A stretch of 64,000 bases of DNA from JALZHR01 sp036388475 (GCA_036388475.1 DASVRT010000088.1:1-64000); one strand, 5' to 3'. Counted from the first letter of the stretch, positions 17,404 through 26,382 are shown. The notes: a model not told the origin generated them from the letters alone. A program made the numbers and translations.

Positions 17404-19725
17404 ATGTTATCGAAAAAGATAATTCCCTTTTGCCTTTTTACTTTTGCCTTGTGCCTTGTTTTGAGCGCGAAGGCTCAAAATCTGACGGTCCGCGACATTA
17501 TGCGCGAGCCTTCGCCGGCGGGAATGCGCCCCGATTCGGAAAAACTTTCGCCGGACGGTCGCCGGATTGTTTTCGCGTGGAACGCCGAAGGAAAAGAGCC
17601 GCGTAATCTTTATATCGTGGATTCAAGCGGCGGCGAGCCGCGCGTTCTGGTTAACGCCGGGCAGAATTTTGAAGCGCGCACGCCGCCGCCCGAAAGCAAG
17701 CTGAATTACGGCTTGACGGTGCGCGACGATTTCGTCAGAGCGCGCGAGAAAAATCTCGGCGGCGTCGAATTTTCGCCCGACTCGAAACGCATTTTGTTTT
17801 TGCAGAACACGGATATTTACGTTTTGGATTTAGACGCGAAAGACGCGAAGCCGCGCCGGATTACGCGCACGCAGGGCGCGGAAGCTTCGGCGCGCTGGCT
17901 GTCGAACGACGGCATTTTGTATCAATCGGGCGGAAACTTTTTTGTTTTGAATCTAAAGGAAACTTCTTTGATTCAGGTCACAAAGGAAGCGAATCCGCAG
18001 GCTTTCATCACGATTTTCAACGTCAACTCGACGGAAGACGGGAAACTGCTGGCGTATGTTTTGAGCGACGGCTCGCGCCAGCGCGCGCTTTTCGTGCCGA
18101 ATTATCTGGACGAATTCACGCAGGCGCCGACGACGCGGCGCGGCTTTACCGAGCAGAAAGTTTTCGTCACGCTGACGGACGGAAGCCGCGAAAAGCCTTT
18201 TGAAATAAATTTACCGAAAACGGAGGGCGTTTCGTTTATTCGCAGCCTGAAATGGGCGGCGGACGATTCGAGTCTGCTGATTGACCGCGTTGACAGAGAT
18301 ACCAAAAGACGCCGGCTTTTCTTTGTTCGAGACGTCGGCAGCAAAGCCGAGCAGATTATTTTAGTGACCGAAGAAACCGACGCGAAATGGATTGCGCCTT
18401 TGTCGCGCATCGCCGAGCCGCATCCGAAAGACGTTTCGCAGATTCTTTTTGCTTCGGAAAAAGACGGATTCAATCATCTTTATCTGGCGACTTTGGAAAA
18501 AAGAAAACCTGAACCGAATCCGGCGGGCGAGATTCGGCAGGAAAATCCGACGGACGCGGGATTTACGACAAATGTTTCGATAAAACAATTGACGAAAGGA
18601 AATTTCGAGATTGATTGGGCAAAATGGTCGGCGCAAGGCGAAACGATTGTTTTCAGCTCGACCGAAGAAAATACGGCGGAACGGCAATTTTACAGTTTCG
18701 AGCCGCGAACGAATTACAAACGCCAGGTTCCGGCGTTTGAAAAAGGGCTGAAGACGAGCCCGCAGATTGATAAAGTCAACGAGCAGCCGACTTTGCTTTA
18801 CTCGTTTTCGCAATGGAACCAGCCGACCGAGCTTTATACGACCAGAGTTTGTCCGGGCTGTCGCGGAATGGAAGTGCCGCGACAAATCACCAAATCGACG
18901 CCCGAAAGCTTTAAAAAAATCAATTGGAACCAGCCGAAATTCGTTGGTATTCCGACGCGCGACGGCAAAAACGTGAAAGCGAAAATTTATCTGCCCGATA
19001 ATTTCGCAGAAAATAGCGCCAAACGCCTGCATCCGATGGTGATTTTCGTTCACGGCGCGGGCTATCTGCAAAACACAATCAACGGCTGGAATAATTATTA
19101 CCGAGAGTTTATGTTTCACACGATTTTGACGCAGAAAGGCTACGTCGTGCTGGACATCGACTATCGCGGCTCGGCTGGTTACGGGCGCGACTGGCGCACG
19201 GACGTTTACGATTTTCTCGGCGGCAAAGATTACGACGACCATCTGGACGCGATTGATTTCGCCGTCAAAAATTATTCGGTCAATCCGCAGAAAATCGGCG
19301 TTTACGGCGGCAGCTACGGCGGCTTTATGGCGGAAATGCTCGTTATGCGCGCCCCGGAAAAGATTGCGGCGGCGGCGGCTCTGCGTCCGGTCGCCGACTG
19401 GAAAAATTATTTCGCTTCGTCGCCGGTTTACACCGCCGAGCGTTTGGGTTTTCCCGACAAAAATCCCGAAGGCTATAAACGCTCGTCGCCGATTGCTTAC
19501 GCCGACCGGCTGCAAAAACCGCTTTTGATTCTGCACGGGCTGGTTGACGACAACGTTCACGCGCAGGATTCGATTCAATTAATCGAAAAATTGATTCGAC
19601 TGGAAAAAACGCCTTATTTCGAAGCGATGATGTATCCGTCGGAAAATCACGGTTTTCAGCGCCCGACCAGCTGGACGGACGAATACGAGCGCATTTTGCT
19701 GTTTTTTGAAAGACATTTGAAATAA
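17404..19725 (+). CDS. Secreted S9 family (prolyl oligopeptidase-like) serine peptidase
   Basis: 773 aa. Signal peptide (LLSAKAQ-like end near residue 25). An N-terminal beta-propeller with WD40-like/TolB-like strands ('LSPDGRRIVFAW', 'FSPDSKRILFLQ') runs to about 500. The alpha/beta-hydrolase domain carries Ser637 in GGSYGGF, Asp715/716 in LVDDNVH and His749 in ENHGF. This is the DPP IV/acylaminoacyl peptidase layout, cutting short peptides in the periplasm. A TAAAAT box lies only 4 nt before the ATG. Confidence 0.88.
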   Translation: MLSKKIIPFCLFTFALCLVLSAKAQNLTVRDIMREPSPAGMRPDSEKLSPDGRRIVFAWNAEGKEPRNLYIVDSSGGEPRVLVNAGQNFEARTPPPESKLNYGLTVRDDFVRAREKNLGGVEFSPDSKRILFLQNTDIYVLDLDAKDAKPRRITRTQGAEASARWLSNDGILYQSGGNFFVLNLKETSLIQVTKEANPQAFITIFNVNSTEDGKLLAYVLSDGSRQRALFVPNYLDEFTQAPTTRRGFTEQKVFVTLTDGSREKPFEINLPKTEGVSFIRSLKWAADDSSLLIDRVDRDTKRRRLFFVRDVGSKAEQIILVTEETDAKWIAPLSRIAEPHPKDVSQILFASEKDGFNHLYLATLEKRKPEPNPAGEIRQENPTDAGFTTNVSIKQLTKGNFEIDWAKWSAQGETIVFSSTEENTAERQFYSFEPRTNYKRQVPAFEKGLKTSPQIDKVNEQPTLLYSFSQWNQPTELYTTRVCPGCRGMEVPRQITKSTPESFKKINWNQPKFVGIPTRDGKNVKAKIYLPDNFAENSAKRLHPMVIFVHGAGYLQNTINGWNNYYREFMFHTILTQKGYVVLDIDYRGSAGYGRDWRTDVYDFLGGKDYDDHLDAIDFAVKNYSVNPQKIGVYGGSYGGFMAEMLVMRAPEKIAAAAALRPVADWKNYFASSPVYTAERLGFPDKNPEGYKRSSPIAYADRLQKPLLILHGLVDDNVHAQDSIQLIEKLIRLEKTPYFEAMMYPSENHGFQRPTSWTDEYERILLFFERHLK

Positions 19726-19727
19726 AT

Positions 19728-19892
19728 TTTCACCACAAAGACACGAACATTTCAGGAAAAAGAAATTAACAGGGATAACAGGATGGACAAGGATAATAAG
19801 AAAATTAGCTTAATGAATTTGTATTTATCTCATTCCTCGCTTCATCTCCGGTTAATTTCTTCCTTTGTGTTCTTCGTGTCTTTGTGGTGAAA
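19728..19892. repeat. Inverted-repeat element (CACCACAAAGACACGAA family)
   Basis: A perfect 20-bp inverted repeat has arms at 19728-19747 and 19873-19892 (core CACCACAAAGACACGAA). The interior holds CAGGGATAACAGGATGGACAAGGATAA-type words like those at the GxxExxY cassette. It fills the whole gap between the S9 peptidase and the decarboxylase. Confidence 0.8.
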
Positions 19893-19904
19893 TATCTAGA
19901 ATTT

Positions 19905-20927
19905 ATGCGAATTTTAATCACCGGCGGCGCGGGTTTTATCGGCTCTCATCTTTGCGAAAGACTTCTGGCGGAAGGCAACGAAGTCATTGCGCTCGACAAT
20001 TTTTTCACCGGGCGCAAGGAAAACGTCGCGCATCTGATGGACAATAAAAATTTCGAGCTTGTCCGCCACGACGTGACCGAGCCGATTCTGCTCGAAGTCG
20101 ACCAGATTTACAATATGGCGTGTCCGGCGTCGCCCGTGCATTATCAATACAATCCGGTGAAAACCGTCAAAACCAGCGTAATGGGCGCGATAAATATGCT
20201 CGGCTTGGCAAAACGCGTCAACGCCAGAATCTTGCAGGCTTCGACCTCGGAAGTTTACGGCGACCCGCTCATTCACCCGCAAACCGAAGATTATTACGGC
20301 AACGTCAACTGCATCGGGCTGCGCTCGTGTTACGACGAGGGCAAGCGCGTCGCCGAAACCTTGATGATGGATTATCATCGCCAGAATAAAGTCGATACGC
20401 GCATCGTTCGCATTTTCAACACTTACGGACCGCGAACGTTGGAGAACGACGGGCGCGTCATCTCGAATTTTATCGTCCAGGCATTGCGCGGCGAGGAACT
20501 GACGATTTACGGCAGCGGCGAGCAGACACGCTCGTTTTGCTACGTCGATGATTTGGTCGAAGGCATTATTCGCCTGATGAACACGGAGGAAGAATCGCTT
20601 CATCTGCCCGTCAATATCGGCAATCCGGGCGAGTTTACGATGAACGAGCTGGCAAATCTGGTCGCCGAAACAATCGGCAATGAAATCAAAATCAAACATC
20701 TGCCGCTGCCGCAGGACGACCCGAAACAGCGTAAGCCGAACATCGAACGCGCGAAAAATCTGTTAAAATGGGAGCCGACGATTCCTCTGGCGGAAGGCTT
20801 GAAGAGAACGGTCGCGTATTTTGCGAAAAGACTGGGAAACGCAAAGGACGGAAATCAAAAAGAAAGAGTAAATATGGATGAAATTATTGAAAGGCTGGAA
20901 GAAGTTCTAAATAAAAATAAAAAATAA
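19905..20927 (+). CDS. UDP-glucuronate decarboxylase (UDP-xylose synthase), SDR family
   Basis: 340 aa from the ATG at 19905. An in-frame ATG seven codons earlier would lie in the repeat and spoil the MRILITGG start. NAD-binding GGAGFIG is at residues 7-13; catalytic Tyr143 and Lys147 are in SCYDEGK; 'DNFFTGRKEN', 'HDVTEP', 'ACPASPVHYQ' and 'RIFNTYGPRT' are near-diagnostic of UXS. It converts UDP-glucuronate to UDP-xylose for surface glycans. A sister SDR gene follows 33 bp later. The last about 25 residues are extended and charged. Confidence 0.9.
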   Translation: MRILITGGAGFIGSHLCERLLAEGNEVIALDNFFTGRKENVAHLMDNKNFELVRHDVTEPILLEVDQIYNMACPASPVHYQYNPVKTVKTSVMGAINMLGLAKRVNARILQASTSEVYGDPLIHPQTEDYYGNVNCIGLRSCYDEGKRVAETLMMDYHRQNKVDTRIVRIFNTYGPRTLENDGRVISNFIVQALRGEELTIYGSGEQTRSFCYVDDLVEGIIRLMNTEEESLHLPVNIGNPGEFTMNELANLVAETIGNEIKIKHLPLPQDDPKQRKPNIERAKNLLKWEPTIPLAEGLKRTVAYFAKRLGNAKDGNQKERVNMDEIIERLEEVLNKNKK

Positions 20928-20960
20928 CTTTCCGAAAACAACAATTTTGAAAAATAATTT

Positions 20961-21947
20961 ATGAAAATTTTAATTACGGGCGGCGCGGGCTTTGTCGGTT
21001 CGCATCTCGCCGACAAACTACATAAAGAAGGCAATGAAATCACGGTTATCGACAATCTCTCGACCGGGCGTTATTCAAACGTCGCGCATCTGGAAGGCGA
21101 AGACGGTTTTCGTTTGATTATCGACACGGTTTTAAACAACCGGCTGATGGAAGAGCTGATTCGCGAATCGGACAGAGTTTTTCATATGGCGAGCGCCGTC
21201 GGCGTCCGTCTGATTATGGAACAGCCGGTCAAGACCATCGAAACCATTTTTCACGGCACGGACATCGTTCTCGGTTACTGCGCGCGTTACCGGCGGCGCG
21301 TTTTGATTCCTTCGACCTCGGAAGTTTACGGCAAAGGCACGAGCGTTCCGTTTCGCGAAGAAGACGATATTTTGAAAGGCTCGACCTCGAAACATCGCTG
21401 GGCTTACGCCTGCGCTAAAGAGCTGGACGAATTTCTCGCCCTGGCGCACTGGAAGGAAAGCCGCCTGCCGGTTTCCGTCATACGCCTTTTTAACACGGTC
21501 GGACCGCGCCAGACCGGACAATACGGAATGGTCGTGCCGCGCTTTGTGCAGTCGGCAATAAAAGGCGAATCGATTACGGTTCACGGCGACGGCACGCAGT
21601 CGCGCTGTTTCGGTCACGTTCTCGACGTGGTCGAAGGCTTGACGAAAGCCATCGAAACGCCGGCGTGTTTCGGACAGGTGATGAATCTGGGAAACGACGA
21701 AGAAATTTCCATCAAGGAACTAGCCGAAAAAGCCATCCAGATTACCGGCAGCGCGAGCGAGATTCAATATATTCCTTACGACGAAGTTTACGGCGAAGGT
21801 TTTGAAGATATGCAGCGGCGCGTTCCGAGTCTCGAAAAAGCGCAGCGTTTAATCGGTTATCAGCCAACCCGAACGCTCAACGACATCATCAATGACGTAG
21901 CGGAAGAATTTCGCCGGACATTGAAATCCGAAACCGCCAACGCATAA
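20961..21947 (+). CDS. NAD-dependent nucleotide-sugar epimerase/dehydratase
   Basis: 328 aa. GGAGFVG at residues 7-13, the YxxxK pair Tyr149/Lys153 in 'WAYACAK', and 'STSEVYG' and 'RLFNTVGPRQTG' place it with GalE-like extended SDRs. It is clearly related to the preceding decarboxylase but distinct in the substrate loops, and lacks the ACPASP block. It probably epimerises or otherwise modifies a UDP-sugar, in one operon with the UDP-xylose synthase. The exact product cannot be read from the sequence. Confidence 0.82.
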   Translation: MKILITGGAGFVGSHLADKLHKEGNEITVIDNLSTGRYSNVAHLEGEDGFRLIIDTVLNNRLMEELIRESDRVFHMASAVGVRLIMEQPVKTIETIFHGTDIVLGYCARYRRRVLIPSTSEVYGKGTSVPFREEDDILKGSTSKHRWAYACAKELDEFLALAHWKESRLPVSVIRLFNTVGPRQTGQYGMVVPRFVQSAIKGESITVHGDGTQSRCFGHVLDVVEGLTKAIETPACFGQVMNLGNDEEISIKELAEKAIQITGSASEIQYIPYDEVYGEGFEDMQRRVPSLEKAQRLIGYQPTRTLNDIINDVAEEFRRTLKSETANA

Positions 21948-21955
21948 AAGTTTGA

Positions 21956-22021
21956 AGCCGCGAATTACACACGAATAACACGAATCGTTTTCTGTTCGTG
22001 TCATTTGCTCGATTCGCGGCT
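21956..22021. repeat. Inverted-repeat element
   Basis: AGCCGCGAAT (21956-21965) and ATTCGCGGCT (22012-22021), with an inner ACACGAA/TTCGTGT pair (21978-21984/21995-22001). It forms a hairpin between the epimerase stop and the next gene. A GTG at 21998 inside it would extend the next gene and is not favoured. Confidence 0.65.
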
Positions 22022-22042
22022 CGATTCTTGGCAGTAAATTTT

Positions 22043-22672
22043 ATGAGTATGAAGTTTTTGAAACAATCCGTTTTACTGGCGTCATTATTCGTTCTGGCAT
22101 CAATCGTCGCTTTCGGGCAAAGCACGGGCGGCGTGAAAGGAAAAGTCCGCACGGCGCGCGGCGGCGGAATCGCCGAAGCGACCGTGACGGCGCGGCAAAA
22201 AGGACAGGACGTCAAGACCGTCACCACCGACTCGAAAGGTGAATTCATTTTAGACGGTCTGGAAAGCGGTTTGTATAATCTCGTTTTTACCAAAAACGGC
22301 TATGGAGCCGGAACGCTTTACAACATCGAAGTCGAAAAAAATAAAATTACCAATCTTCCCGACCGCTTGATTTTGACGACCGACCAGGGCACGCAGGTGA
22401 TTGTCAGAGGCAGCGTTTTTAATCAGGACGGCGTCAGCCTGTACGGCGTAAAGGTCGAAATTGAAAGAATCTCCGAAGGCGGCGCGACGAAAAAAGTCGG
22501 CTCGGACTTCACCAGCCGTTCAGGCGAATTTACTTTTCGTTTTTCCGAAGGAACGGCGAAATTCCGCGTCACCGCTTCCGCCAAAGGCGCTTCGGCAAGC
22601 AAAGAAGTCAGCGTGGACAACGCGGCGATTTACCGTCTGGCGATAACGCTGAATTTACCAAGAGAAAATTAA
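22043..22672 (+). CDS. Secreted protein with two carboxypeptidase-regulatory-like domains
   Basis: 209 aa from the ATG at 22043, which gives a signal peptide (MSMKFLKQ then hydrophobic to IVAFGQ). A first Ig-like domain ('GGVKGKVRTARGGGIAEATVTA...TDSKGEFILDGLESGLYNLVF') has the pattern of carboxypeptidase regulatory-like (CarboxypepD_reg) domains, and a second ('IVRGSVFNQDGVSLYGVKVEIE...TSRSGEFTFRF') repeats it. These are probably structural or binding modules in the periplasm. It converges with the gene ending at 22762 across a perfect hairpin. Confidence 0.75.
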   Translation: MSMKFLKQSVLLASLFVLASIVAFGQSTGGVKGKVRTARGGGIAEATVTARQKGQDVKTVTTDSKGEFILDGLESGLYNLVFTKNGYGAGTLYNIEVEKNKITNLPDRLILTTDQGTQVIVRGSVFNQDGVSLYGVKVEIERISEGGATKKVGSDFTSRSGEFTFRFSEGTAKFRVTASAKGASASKEVSVDNAAIYRLAITLNLPREN

Positions 22673-22674
22673 AC

Positions 22675-22745
22675 ACCGCAGATTAACGCGGATAAACGCA
22701 AATTTATTTTTTATTTATCTGCGTTTATCCGCGTTAATCTGCGGT
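22675..22745. terminator. Long perfect hairpin between convergent genes
   Basis: Arms 22675-22700 and 22720-22745 are 26 bp, perfectly complementary, with a 19-nt A/T loop, and T7 follows at 22750. The arms are built from the word CGCGGATAAACGCA. It is likely a bidirectional terminator for the genes ending at 22672 and 22762. Confidence 0.8.
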
Positions 22746-22761
22746 TTCCTTTTTTTCAAAT

Positions 22762-23199
22762 TTAATTGACCGTTTCCGAAATTTCCTCCGCCGCCTGCAC
22801 TCCTCCTGAGACCGTTCTGGCATCGGTCACAATCAACGGAAATTCCTCCAGCAAAACCGAATTTGCCAGCGTCTGCACCCAATAGGTTCCGGCATTCGGG
22901 AACACGACGTTGACGAAAAAGCTGACGTTATCGGTAAATCCGCCCGGCGCCAGTTCGATATGCGTCGGCTGCGAGGTGACGACCAGATTCGATTTATCGG
23001 GCGAGAGAATCCTGACTTCCGCCGAGTGATTTCCGTCGCCGCGCCAGTGATTGACGACCGCAAACTTTATCAGCGAGACGGGCAGCTTCTCGACCATTAT
23101 GTTTTGAAATACGCCCATCAGAGAGATTTTGTTGCCCATCTCCAAACGCACGTCGTCGCACAAAAGCGTGTAGATAAGTTGTAAATTTCCGTTTGTCAT
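22762..23199 (-). CDS. DUF6941-like conserved protein
   Basis: 145 aa with no signal peptide. It begins with 'LQLIYTLLCDDVRLEMGNKISLMGVFQNI', a pattern I associate with DUF6941 proteins (short cytosolic beta-sandwich proteins), then beta strands with 'HIELAPGGFTDNVSFFVNVVFPNAGTYWVQTLAN' typical of a beta-sandwich edge. Function unknown. It stands alone between two hairpin-bearing gaps. The domain name is from memory of the N-terminal pattern. Confidence 0.6.
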   Translation of the reverse strand: MTNGNLQLIYTLLCDDVRLEMGNKISLMGVFQNIMVEKLPVSLIKFAVVNHWRGDGNHSAEVRILSPDKSNLVVTSQPTHIELAPGGFTDNVSFFVNVVFPNAGTYWVQTLANSVLLEEFPLIVTDARTVSGGVQAAEEISETVN

Positions 23200-23211
23200 T
23201 TAATTAATCGC

Positions 23212-23308
23212 CAAAAGGCAAAAAGCGCAAAGTTTGGTTTTGACTTAGAAACTGTCAATAACTAAATTATTTCAAACTTTCGCCTTTCGCCTTCAGCCTT
23301 TCGCCTTT
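23212..23308. repeat. Inverted-repeat element (AAAGGC words)
   Basis: AAAAGGCAAAAAGCGCAAAGTTTG at the left is answered by CAAACTTTCGCCTTTCGCC... at the right (imperfect complement). It lies between two minus-strand genes and probably acts as a terminator for the hydrolase or as an untranslated spacer. Confidence 0.55.
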
Positions 23309-24196
23309 TCAGGCGGCGCCGTTTTTCTTAAACCAGTCGAGCATTTTCGCCCAGGCGTCCGCGGCGGCTTCCTTGTTGTAGCTCGGACGATAATCCGCCA
23401 GAAAACCGTGGTCGGCGTTCGGATAAACGATTATTTCCGATTTCGATTTTCCCTTTTTCAGCGCGTCCTGCATTTGCTGCACGCCGTCGAGCGGAATGCC
23501 TTTGTCCAAACCGCCGTAAAGCCCCAGCACCGGAACTTTTAAATCTTTGGCGTAATCAACCGGCGTGGTCGGCTGCGCTTCGTTTTTCGGCGAGTTCGGC
23601 GTTGGGACGACTCTGCCGTACCAAGCCGCGCCGGCATCGACGTTCGGATTATGCGCGGCGTAAAGCCAGGTGATGCGCCCGCCCCAGCAAAAGCCCGTAA
23701 TCGAAAGTTTTTTGGTGTTTCCGCTGTTAGTCTTCGCCCAATTCACCGTCGCGTCCAAATCAGCCATCGACTGCGTGTCGGGGATTTTTGAAAAGATAGC
23801 GCGGTTGAGTTCCTGCGCCGTGTTGATAGTGGCAACGTCGCCCTGACGCGCGTAAAGCGCGGGCGCGATTGCCATATAACCCAGTTTCGCAAAGCGTCGG
23901 GAAACGTCCTGAATCCATTCGTGTACGCCGAAAATCTCGTGTATGACCAGCACGACCGGAAAATTTTTGCCTTTTTTATCGGGCATCGCGCGATAGGCGG
24001 GCATCATTCCGCCCGCCACCGGAATTTTCACTTCGCCGGCGATTAAACCTTTGCTGTCGGTCGTGATTTTAGTTTGCGCCTGAATCGGCAGAACAGCCGC
24101 GGCAAAAACTCCGGCGGCGAAAATCGAGCTGACCAGAAATTCGCGCCGGTCGAATTTCGGCACCGGCGCAGCCGGGTCGCTAATGTCATCGTACAT
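23309..24196 (-). CDS. Tat-exported dienelactone hydrolase family protein
   Basis: 295 aa. A twin-arginine motif DRREFL at residues 16-21 followed by a hydrophobic stretch and AQA cleavage region indicates Tat export. The alpha/beta-hydrolase has E87 (HEIFG), the nucleophile C170 in GFCWGG, D231 (YGGLDKGIP) and H263 (ADHGF), matching the Cys-Asp-His triad and companion Glu of dienelactone hydrolases. It hydrolyses lactone or ester bonds, here in the periplasm. The substrate is not evident; there are no aromatic-degradation genes nearby. Confidence 0.87.
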   Translation of the reverse strand: MYDDISDPAAPVPKFDRREFLVSSIFAAGVFAAAVLPIQAQTKITTDSKGLIAGEVKIPVAGGMMPAYRAMPDKKGKNFPVVLVIHEIFGVHEWIQDVSRRFAKLGYMAIAPALYARQGDVATINTAQELNRAIFSKIPDTQSMADLDATVNWAKTNSGNTKKLSITGFCWGGRITWLYAAHNPNVDAGAAWYGRVVPTPNSPKNEAQPTTPVDYAKDLKVPVLGLYGGLDKGIPLDGVQQMQDALKKGKSKSEIIVYPNADHGFLADYRPSYNKEAAADAWAKMLDWFKKNGAA

Positions 24197-24355
24197 TTTT
24201 TTTTCTCCTTTTTATTTGATATGAAAATTTTGGCTTTTCCTTTGCCGCAGGTCAAGAGTATAATGACGGAAAACGATGATTCGAGAATGATGAATGAAGA
24301 ACCGGCGACGCTTTAGCTTTCCGCCTTCCGTATTTGTCTTTCACAATTTCCGCTT

Positions 24356-24622
24356 ATGATGATGTATATTTTAATCGGTCTTTCGCTGTCGCTGCTCGGC
24401 GTCGCGGGTCTGCAATTTTTCTATCTGATGTATCTGGAACGAATCGACCGCGAGCGCAAAATTCGCATTCAGGAACTCGAACATCACTGCCGGTATCTGA
24501 CGCGGCGGCTCAAGGAAGTCGAGCAGCAGCTTGCCGAACAAGCCGAATTGATTGACGCTATCTACGAAGAATCGGAAGAAGACGAAGAAGAAGTCTGGGC
24601 GGACGTGATTGAAGACAGGTAA
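24356..24622 (+). CDS. Small membrane-anchored coiled-coil protein
   Basis: 88 aa. One N-terminal membrane helix (about 4-26) is followed by a charged coiled coil ('ERKIRIQELEHHCRYLTRRLKEVEQQLAEQAELIDAIY'-type heptads) and an acidic tail (EESEEDEEEVW). The layout is that of a bitopic inner-membrane protein with a cytosolic coil. Three ATG codons stand in a row at the start; the first is taken. No family recognised. Confidence 0.6.
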   Translation: MMMYILIGLSLSLLGVAGLQFFYLMYLERIDRERKIRIQELEHHCRYLTRRLKEVEQQLAEQAELIDAIYEESEEDEEEVWADVIEDR

Positions 24623-24625
24623 ATC

Positions 24626-24705
24626 AATTACGAATTAGAAATTACGAATTACGAATTAAAAGAAATTTTCCTTAATTCGTAATTCGTAATTTCTAATTCG
24701 TAATT
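24626..24705. terminator. Long perfect hairpin between convergent genes
   Basis: Arms 24626-24659 and 24672-24705 are 34 bp and perfectly complementary, built from the word AATTACGAATT repeated, with a 12-nt loop and a T-rich edge. It separates the convergent genes ending at 24622 and 24718. Confidence 0.75.
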
Positions 24706-24717
24706 TTTCTTTTCAAT

Positions 24718-25023
24718 TTACTCGTGAAACTTCACGATTGTCGCGCCCCAGCTGCCGGAAAATTCGTCAGCCGTTTTGAAGGTTTTCACGAAATCGGTTT
24801 GCCGTAAAACTTTCCGCACGATTTCCCTCTGCACGCCGACGCCTTTGCCGTGAATTATCCGCACCAAACGAAAACCCTTTTTGTGCGCTTCCAACAGATA
24901 AGCTTCGACCACCGCTTTAACGTCGCGCGGCGCAAAAGAATGTAAATCTATCGAATCGGTGATTTCCAGCTCGACCGGCTCCGGAAAAGGATTATAAAGG
25001 TCGAGTTCGTCAGGTTCGTTCAT
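24718..25023 (-). CDS. Smr domain protein
   Basis: 101 aa, almost entirely an Smr domain: DLHSF at 26-30 (the DLHG-like start), helix 'DVKAVVEAYLLEAHKKG', and HGKG at 58-61 followed by 'VGVQREIVRKVL'. Smr domains nick or bind branched or mismatched DNA, or cleave RNA at stalled ribosomes, and occur as the MutS2 tail or as stand-alone proteins. This is a stand-alone one without the usual N-terminal extension. The cellular role cannot be chosen from context. Confidence 0.87.
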   Translation of the reverse strand: MNEPDELDLYNPFPEPVELEITDSIDLHSFAPRDVKAVVEAYLLEAHKKGFRLVRIIHGKGVGVQREIVRKVLRQTDFVKTFKTADEFSGSWGATIVKFHE

Positions 25024-25027
25024 AAAA

Positions 25028-25100
25028 ACCGAGAAGTGCGAACCGGGAACCGAGAATTTTTCCTGATTAACAGTTCTCGGTTATTAGTTCTCACTTCTCG
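25028..25100 (-). terminator. Nested inverted repeat (likely terminator)
   Basis: Outer arms CGAGAAGTG (25030-25038)/CACTTCTCG (25092-25100) and inner arms AACCGAGAA (25048-25056)/TTCTCGGTT (25074-25082). It lies downstream of the lipoprotein gene and immediately upstream of the Smr gene start. Confidence 0.6.
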
Positions 25101-25105
25101 CCTCA

Positions 25106-26275
25106 TTATCTCTCCGCTTTCGGAATATCCGACGGCGGCGTGACTTGTAAATGACCTTTGGCGTTTTTGAAGATGGCAAAGCGTTTTTCCTCAAATTCTC
25201 CGTTCGCGTTGCGCAAATTGACGACGAAAGATTTGTTGTCGCCCGCCCCGTCAACTCTGAGCGGAAGCTTGCCCCAAACCTCGCCGCTGCGGTAAATCGT
25301 CGTGTGTTCCTCGCCGTATTTGTCGTAATACATCACCAAAATCCCGTCAAAATCAGGCTCGTTTCCGTCTTTGGATTTGACGAAATTGCTGCGCGAGAGA
25401 ATCACCCAACTGCCCGGTTTGGCGACTTTCGTCGAATCTTTGTCTTTCGAGATTTTATCCAAAGGGTCAATCGTGTCCAATCTTTGCCACGTCACGAATT
25501 TTTTCTGCCCGACCTGGTAATAAAGAATATCGTTCGGCACCTGAAGCTGAACCTGCCTGCCGAAAAGCCAGCCCGAAGGCGCGGGCGAAACCGCCGGGTC
25601 GAGCCGGACTTTGTACCAGATGTCGTATCTGTCTTCCAGCTCTTCGGGTTTTTCTTCCTGTTTGGCGGCTTCGATTTCCTCGTTGCGCGTTCTGCCGCGC
25701 CGGACGGTCGTGTTGCTGCTCGTCTTAGCTTCTTCTTCAGCGACGGAATCATCCTGTGTTTTCTGCACCAGCTTCCAGCTGATAACGTCGAAAGTCGTTT
25801 CGATGTCGCCTTTTTTCTCCAGTTTTAACAAAACGTTGTCGTCGCGTATTTCCGGCGACAGACGCAATTTTGTCGGAGCGCGAAGCTGCGCCGTCGCCTG
25901 CGGCTGCAAATCCTTATCTTCTTCGGCGAGTTTTTTGGATTTTTCCAGCAGCGTGCCGACGATGACGTTTTGCGCTTCAATCCAGCCTTCGGTCGCGTCT
26001 TCGTCTTTGGCGCGGACGCGATACCAATGCACTTTTTCGTAATCGGTTTCGTCCAGAATGTCGAGCGTTTCGCCGCGCTTGACTTCCAGAAGGTCAGCGG
26101 CGACCACCGCATACGAGCTGCGAATATAAGTGCGCGGCGCAATCACCGTCGCGGTTTCGTTTAAACCGACGATGGTTGTAAAACCGCCTAATGTATCGCC
26201 GACCCAGCCGCAGCCGTTTAAGGAAAAGACGGCGATTAAAATTGTGATGAAAAGAAAAAACTGCTTCGATTTCAT
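25106..26275 (-). CDS. Lipoprotein with SH3-like domains
   Basis: 389 aa. The lipobox SLNGC puts the lipidated Cys at residue 22. An SH3-like module follows ('YIRSSYAVVAADLLEVKRGETLDILDETDYEKVHWYRVRAKDEDATEGWIEAQNV' pattern), as in bacterial SH3_3 domains that bind cell-wall peptides. A second similar module is at about 215-245 ('YDIWYKVRLDPAVSPAPSGWLFGRQVQL'), and a C-terminal domain of unknown type ends the protein. It is probably tethered to the outer membrane facing the peptidoglycan. It lies about 110 bp downstream of the M61-like peptidase gene, same strand. Confidence 0.75.
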   Translation of the reverse strand: MKSKQFFLFITILIAVFSLNGCGWVGDTLGGFTTIVGLNETATVIAPRTYIRSSYAVVAADLLEVKRGETLDILDETDYEKVHWYRVRAKDEDATEGWIEAQNVIVGTLLEKSKKLAEEDKDLQPQATAQLRAPTKLRLSPEIRDDNVLLKLEKKGDIETTFDVISWKLVQKTQDDSVAEEEAKTSSNTTVRRGRTRNEEIEAAKQEEKPEELEDRYDIWYKVRLDPAVSPAPSGWLFGRQVQLQVPNDILYYQVGQKKFVTWQRLDTIDPLDKISKDKDSTKVAKPGSWVILSRSNFVKSKDGNEPDFDGILVMYYDKYGEEHTTIYRSGEVWGKLPLRVDGAGDNKSFVVNLRNANGEFEEKRFAIFKNAKGHLQVTPPSDIPKAER

Positions 26276-26282
26276 TTTCTTA

Positions 26283-26360
26283 AATGCGGAACGCCGAGTG
26301 CGGAACGCGGAATTTGCCGTTCATCGTTCATCATTCATCGTTCATCGTTTGTTCGTGGTT
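26283..26360. repeat. Short-word repeat (GCGGAACGC / GTTCATC)
   Basis: GCGGAACGCCGAGTGCGGAACGCGGAA is followed by GTTCATCGTTCATCATTCATCG. The same two words recur at 61270-61345 and 63770-63800. It sits between the peptidase and the lipoprotein. Confidence 0.6.
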
Positions 26361-26382
26361 AAAAAATTCGTTGAATTACCTG

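Noticed and set aside
18361..19578. 405-codon open frame antisense to the S9 peptidase gene
   Set aside because: The sense frame has full catalytic motifs; the antisense frame is a by-product of codon bias and reads as Arg/Phe-rich noise.
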